Shown here piece after piece: positions 60,456 to 64,000 of a stretch of 64,000 bases of DNA. The notes beneath the pieces were generated by a model that did not search any database, was not told the origin of the DNA, and worked only from the letters and a program-made list of their open reading frames with translations. Source of the stretch: Endoryza sp044226045. Its GTDB lineage: Bacteria > Bacteroidota > Bacteroidia > Chitinophagales > Chitinophagaceae. Position 1 is the first letter of the stretch. Each line of letters opens with the position of its first letter. Where the stretch lies: positions 1-64,000 of the forward strand of contig JBGAHR010000004.1 in NCBI GenBank assembly GCA_044226045.1, given 5' to 3'. Position numbers and translations under genes: made by a program.

Positions 60456-61274
60456 TCAGCGAGTACTGAACTGTAAGGAAATCCACCCTTCCCTGCTTTT
60501 TTTGCCTTTAAGGACAAGTCCGGCAGCTTCGGCTTTTCCGGTGATTATCTCCTCGTCTCCTTCCAGCAGTCCACTCATTATTACAACGCCTCCCGGGGTC
60601 AAATGTTGTTGAATCGAGTCCATCCGGGCGAGCAAAACATTGCGGTTAATATTTGCAAGTATAATGTTAAAACGACCCGGGAATGACAATCTATCCGCTT
60701 TTTGTAGAACGATTTTGTAGCATTGGTTCAACAAAATATTCTCCGCTGCATTCTCGATGCTCCAGTCGTCATTGTCGATGGCGTTTATAAGGGAAGCCCC
60801 CATTTTTTCGGCGAGAATGGCCAACACACCGGTTCCGGTTCCAAAATCAAGTACTGAGTTACCTTCAAAAGAAAGCTCTTTCATGGTTTCCATCATCATA
60901 TAGGTGGTGGCATGGTGACCGGTGCCGAAACTCATTTTTGGTGTGATGATGATATCAAACCGGCATCCGGGAGCAGGATCATGAAAGCTGGCTCTTACGC
61001 AACAAAAGTCTCCTACCTGCACCGGCTGGAAGTTCTCCTCCCACAGTTGGTTCCAGTTGCGGGGTTCGATCAGTTCCTGCTGCCAGGAAACTGACAGACC
61101 GGAAGTCAGTGAGTGCAGACTATCGGCATCAAATGCCGGTTCTCCGATATAGGCCATCAGTTTTCCCGGTTCCTCTTCAAATCCTTCATATCCCATATCA
61201 CCCAGGCAGGCAATCAATATTTCTTTCTGTTCTGTATCGAGATTCTCGAAACTGATCCTGACGTACCGGTCCAT
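60456..61274 (-). CDS. prmA: Ribosomal protein L11 methyltransferase
   Basis: 272 aa. Trimethylates ribosomal protein L11 with SAM. N-terminal L11-binding part (VRISFENLDTEQKEILIACLGDMGYEGFEEEPG), linker WNQLWEENFQPVQVGDFCCVRASF, then the Rossmann methyltransferase: MSFGTGHHATTYMMMETM, motif I SVLDFGTGTGVLAILAEKMGA, acidic motif II AIDNDDWSIENAAEN, and ILANINRNVLL in motif IV (the usual NI is followed by NR). Same strand as pnp, 81 bp downstream, with a hairpin between. Confidence 0.93.
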   Translation of the reverse strand: MDRYVRISFENLDTEQKEILIACLGDMGYEGFEEEPGKLMAYIGEPAFDADSLHSLTSGLSVSWQQELIEPRNWNQLWEENFQPVQVGDFCCVRASFHDPAPGCRFDIIITPKMSFGTGHHATTYMMMETMKELSFEGNSVLDFGTGTGVLAILAEKMGASLINAIDNDDWSIENAAENILLNQCYKIVLQKADRLSFPGRFNIILANINRNVLLARMDSIQQHLTPGGVVIMSGLLEGDEEIITGKAEAAGLVLKGKKSREGWISLQFSTR

Positions 61275-61300
61275 CGTATTGTTCGTTTGAAGTAATGATA

Positions 61301-61324
61301 AAGGTCTGCATTGCTGCAGACCTT
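61301..61324 (-). terminator. Hairpin after pnp
   Basis: Perfect 10-bp stem AAGGTCTGCA (61301-61310) / TGCAGACCTT (61315-61324), loop TTGC. On the minus strand only a weak T-rich tail follows, so termination may be partial and allow readthrough into prmA. Confidence 0.6.
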
Positions 61325-61354
61325 GTAAATATAGGTGAGATGATCAGGTCGAAA

Positions 61355-63514
61355 TTATTCCTGTCCTTCCTGGCGAGGTCTCTGCGGAGCAGCGCCTTCC
61401 GGTTTTTGCATCAGCACTTTGCGGCTCAGCTTGAACTTGCCGGTCTTATGATCGATGCCGATCAGTTTTACTTTCACCACATCGCCTTCTTTCAACACCC
61501 CTTCCATACTTTCCAGGCGCTTCCAGCTGATTTCACTGATATGCAGCAATCCCTGTTTGCCGGGGAGGAATTCCACGAATGCGCCGAATTCCTTAATGCC
61601 CTTGACCGTTGCTTCATATACAGCGCCCACTTCCGGAACAGCTGTGATGCCTTTGATCCAGGCAACCGCTTTATCCAAACCTTCCTTGGCAGGTGAGAAG
61701 ATACTGACCTCACCATACTTACCCACTTCCTCGATGTTGATAGTGGCACCCGTTTCGCGCTGGATCTCCTGGATGATCTTACCCTGGGGTCCGATAACAG
61801 CGCCAATGAATTCCTTATCAATAAAGAGTTTTTCCATTCGGGGTGCATGCGGTTTCACTTCCTCTCTTGGTGCCTGTACTGTTTCATACATGGCGTCGAG
61901 GATATGCAATCGGCCCTTGCGTGCCTGCTCGAGGGCTTCACGCATGGTTTCCATGCTAAGGCCATCCACTTTAATATCCATCTGCACACCGCAAATACCT
62001 TCGCGGGTACCGGTCACTTTAAAGTCCATGTCACCCAGATGATCTTCGTCACCGAGGATGTCTGTCAGGATCGCGTATTTGTTATCCGATGTGCGGGTGA
62101 TCAATCCCATTGCCACACCGCTGACGTGTTTGCTGATAGGAACACCTGCATCCATCAGGGCCAGTGAACCTGCGCAAACAGTAGCCATGGAAGACGAACC
62201 GTTTGATTCGAGGATATCACTTACCACCCTCACCGTATAAGGATAATCGTTACCTGGCATCATTTGCTTGAGGGAACGCATGGCAAGGTTTCCATGTCCT
62301 ACCTCCCTACGGCCGGGTCCTCTCATCATTTTTACTTCACCGGTAGAGAACGGAGGGAAATTATAGTGCAATATGAATTTGGAATAATCTGACTTGGCGG
62401 CGCTTTCAATCAGCAGCTCATCCAATGGAGTACCCAGTGTTACGGTAGTGAGCGATTGCGTTTCACCGCGGGTGAACAGGGCTGATCCGTGCGGGGTAGG
62501 CAATGGATCAATTTCCATAGCCAGCGGTCTGACCTGTTCGAGGCTGCGACCGTCGAGACGTACTCTCTCGTCGATGATCATGTTACGAACTACTTCCCAT
62601 TTCAGGTCTTCGTAATATTTCTTGGCCAGTTTCTTGTCTGCGTCTGTTACCTCTTCACCGAGGCTGGCAACCAGCTCTTCTTTTACCTTATCGTAGGCCT
62701 CGCTGCGATCAGCTTTTGAACTGGCGCTGCGGGAAATCTGATACACGCGGTCTTTCGCGAATGCGATCACTTTCTGCTGCAGCTCTTCATTCTGCTCGGG
62801 CTTTTTGTAGTCGCGTTTGCCGGATACACCTGCTTTGGCGCGTAATTCTTCCTGTGCCTTGATATGAATGCGAATGGCGTTGTGAGCTATATCGAGCGCC
62901 TTCACCAGGTCTTCTTCGCTGCATTCCTGCGCTTCACCTTCCACCATCATCAGGTTCTTGTCGGTGGCAGCGATTATAAATTCCATATCTGATTTGGTCA
63001 GTTCAGTACGGGTAGGGTTTACTACAAACTGTCCTTCGATACGGGCAATTCTTACTTCACTGATGATCTCTTTAATGGGAATATCCGAAACGGCAAGGGC
63101 TGCTGATGCGGCCAGGCATGCCAGTGAGTCGGGCATGATCTCGCTGTCGCTGGAAACAAGGCTCACCAGCACCTGAACATCGCAGAAATAATCTTCCGGG
63201 AACAGGGGGCGAAGAGCACGATCGATCAAACGGCTGGTCAGGATTTCATAATCATTCAGCCTGGCTTCTCTTTTGAAGAAAGATCCGGGAATACGGCCGG
63301 CCGCTGAAAATTTCTCCTGGTAATCTACTGAAAGCGGGAAAAAATCCTGGCCTTCTTTGGGTTCCTTATTGGCAACAACGGTAGCCAGCAGGATACAGTT
63401 GCCCTGGCGAACGGTCACCGCACCATCGGCCTGACGGGCAAGTTTACCGGTTTCGATGGTTACCAAACGGCCACCACCAATATCGAAAGTTACGCTTATG
63501 GGTTGTGAGAGCAT
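61355..63514 (-). CDS. pnp: Polyribonucleotide nucleotidyltransferase
   Basis: 719 aa, normal length. Phosphorolytic 3'-5' exoribonuclease, trimeric ring, part of RNA turnover. Two RNase PH domains are visible: one with DFFPLSVDYQEKFSAAGRIPGSFFKREARLNDYEILTSRLIDRALRPLFP, the catalytic one with RGETQSLTTVTLG, FSTGEVKMMRGPGRREVGHGNLAMRSL and VVSDILESNGSSSMATVCAGSLALMDAG, with a helical linker between. The KH domain (FIGAVIGPQGKIIQEIQRETGA) and S1 domain (GAFVEFLPGKQGLLHISEIS) close the protein. Downstream of rpsO, the classic arrangement. Confidence 0.98.
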   Translation of the reverse strand: MLSQPISVTFDIGGGRLVTIETGKLARQADGAVTVRQGNCILLATVVANKEPKEGQDFFPLSVDYQEKFSAAGRIPGSFFKREARLNDYEILTSRLIDRALRPLFPEDYFCDVQVLVSLVSSDSEIMPDSLACLAASAALAVSDIPIKEIISEVRIARIEGQFVVNPTRTELTKSDMEFIIAATDKNLMMVEGEAQECSEEDLVKALDIAHNAIRIHIKAQEELRAKAGVSGKRDYKKPEQNEELQQKVIAFAKDRVYQISRSASSKADRSEAYDKVKEELVASLGEEVTDADKKLAKKYYEDLKWEVVRNMIIDERVRLDGRSLEQVRPLAMEIDPLPTPHGSALFTRGETQSLTTVTLGTPLDELLIESAAKSDYSKFILHYNFPPFSTGEVKMMRGPGRREVGHGNLAMRSLKQMMPGNDYPYTVRVVSDILESNGSSSMATVCAGSLALMDAGVPISKHVSGVAMGLITRTSDNKYAILTDILGDEDHLGDMDFKVTGTREGICGVQMDIKVDGLSMETMREALEQARKGRLHILDAMYETVQAPREEVKPHAPRMEKLFIDKEFIGAVIGPQGKIIQEIQRETGATINIEEVGKYGEVSIFSPAKEGLDKAVAWIKGITAVPEVGAVYEATVKGIKEFGAFVEFLPGKQGLLHISEISWKRLESMEGVLKEGDVVKVKLIGIDHKTGKFKLSRKVLMQKPEGAAPQRPRQEGQE

Positions 63515-63624
63515 ATAGTTGATTTTAATCGTTCACTGATTCGGCAGGCAGGAAAAAGGAATACAGGAACGGGATGATAAAACAGAAATTTTAAACAAAA
63601 CCGGCAAGGCTTCTTAAACGACAA

Positions 63625-63653
63625 TTCCCAACTGTAATTAGGACAGTTGGGAA
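63625..63653 (-). promoter_or_regulatory. rpsO-pnp intergenic hairpin
   Basis: Perfect 10-bp stem TTCCCAACTG (63625-63634) / CAGTTGGGAA (63644-63653) with a 9-nt loop and no T run, so it is not a clear terminator. In other bacteria this spacer holds processing and autoregulation sites for pnp; that role here is inferred. Confidence 0.55.
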
Positions 63654-63678
63654 ATTCGTATAAGTATTATACCTATCA

Positions 63679-63951
63679 TTATTTTCTTAAGCCGAGTTTT
63701 TCAATCAGTGCGCGATAGCCCTGGAGGTTATGTTTGCTCATATAAGTGAGCAGGCGCTTACGCTGACCAACCATTTTCATCAAACCACGGTGGGTAGAGA
63801 AATCCTTTTTGTTGGCTTGCAGGTGTTCGGAGATTCCATTGATTCTTTCAGTGAGCAGGGCAATCTGTCCTTCAATGGATCCTGTATTGCTGGCTTTTCC
63901 GCCAAATTCAGTGAAAATACCAGATACTTTTTCTTTCGTTAAATAAGACAT
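63679..63951 (-). CDS. rpsO: 30S ribosomal protein S15
   Basis: 90 aa from ATG 63951 (MSYLTKEKVSGIF); the 7-residue longer frame is not supported and 90 aa is the standard length. Binds 16S rRNA early in 30S assembly. Motifs: GSIEGQIALLTERINGISEHLQANKKDFSTHRGLMKMVGQRKRLLTYM split across its helices, ending LIEKLGLRK. Immediately upstream of pnp on the same strand. Confidence 0.97.
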   Translation of the reverse strand: MSYLTKEKVSGIFTEFGGKASNTGSIEGQIALLTERINGISEHLQANKKDFSTHRGLMKMVGQRKRLLTYMSKHNLQGYRALIEKLGLRK

Positions 63952-63973
63952 CTCAATTTTTTTTAAAAACATC

Positions 63974-63981
63974 CAAAATTA
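63974..63981 (-). promoter_or_regulatory. Candidate -7 element of rpsO
   Basis: Reads TAATTTTG on the minus strand, exact TAnnTTTG, 23 nt before the ATG; the -33 region would lie at the window edge. Confidence 0.45.
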
Positions 63982-64000
63982 TCTTCTGTAAACAGGCGGC

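Overview
The window looks like a chromosomal segment of a Bacteroidota bacterium, most likely family Chitinophagaceae. The grounds are a T9SS-type C-terminal sorting domain on a PKD protein, two LytS/LytTR pairs, a TonB-dependent receptor with a carboxypeptidase-like N-terminal domain, an EF-G2-type paralog, a nearly complete absence of Shine-Dalgarno sequences, and nine start-proximal matches to the Bacteroidota -7 promoter element TAnnTTTG. No tRNA, rRNA or CRISPR array was seen.

Layout. 1-7059: patatin-like lipase (5' end at the window edge), M28 peptidase, a LytS/LytTR pair, dxs. 7200-9660: an accessory island holding a complete IS3-family element, a small exported protein whose stop codon is supplied by the IS end, the C-terminal remnant of an Rhs-like protein, and two structured inverted repeats. 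9663-14881: DsbA-like protein without its CXXC, a small lipoprotein, ClpB, and a serine-hydrolase-family protein whose catalytic motifs are missing. 15111-24762: a sugar block on the minus strand (xylB, xylA, a YtcJ-type amidohydrolase, galT, a GHMP sugar kinase, an exported ADP-ribosylglycohydrolase-fold protein) with a divergent AraC regulator. 24783-28245: small membrane protein, queG, then an ECF sigma factor with a membrane-anchored beta-barrel-like partner. 28399-42790: mostly housekeeping (bioA, sppA, folK, deoxynucleoside kinase, MFS exporter, MBL hydrolase, YkgJ, sterol-desaturase-type hydroxylase, gcvP, polysaccharide deacetylase). 42993-48217: TonB receptor with a second LytS/LytTR pair, YceI and a small membrane protein. 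48231-49005: broken ORF6N gene abutting a third copy of the structured repeat. 49006-63951: sugar-phosphate isomerase-like protein, EF-G2, PKD/T9SS protein, dnaG, CYTH protein, DUF3052-like protein, M48 peptidase, plsY, prmA, and the conserved rpsO-pnp pair.

The least explained signals are non-coding. One is a structured repeat (9077-9147, 9321-9393, diverged copy 48623-48680) with fixed outer arms and a changed but still perfectly paired inner stem; all copies lie in gene debris. The other is a set of intergenic clusters built from the same few short words, which lie between the 3' ends of convergent genes.
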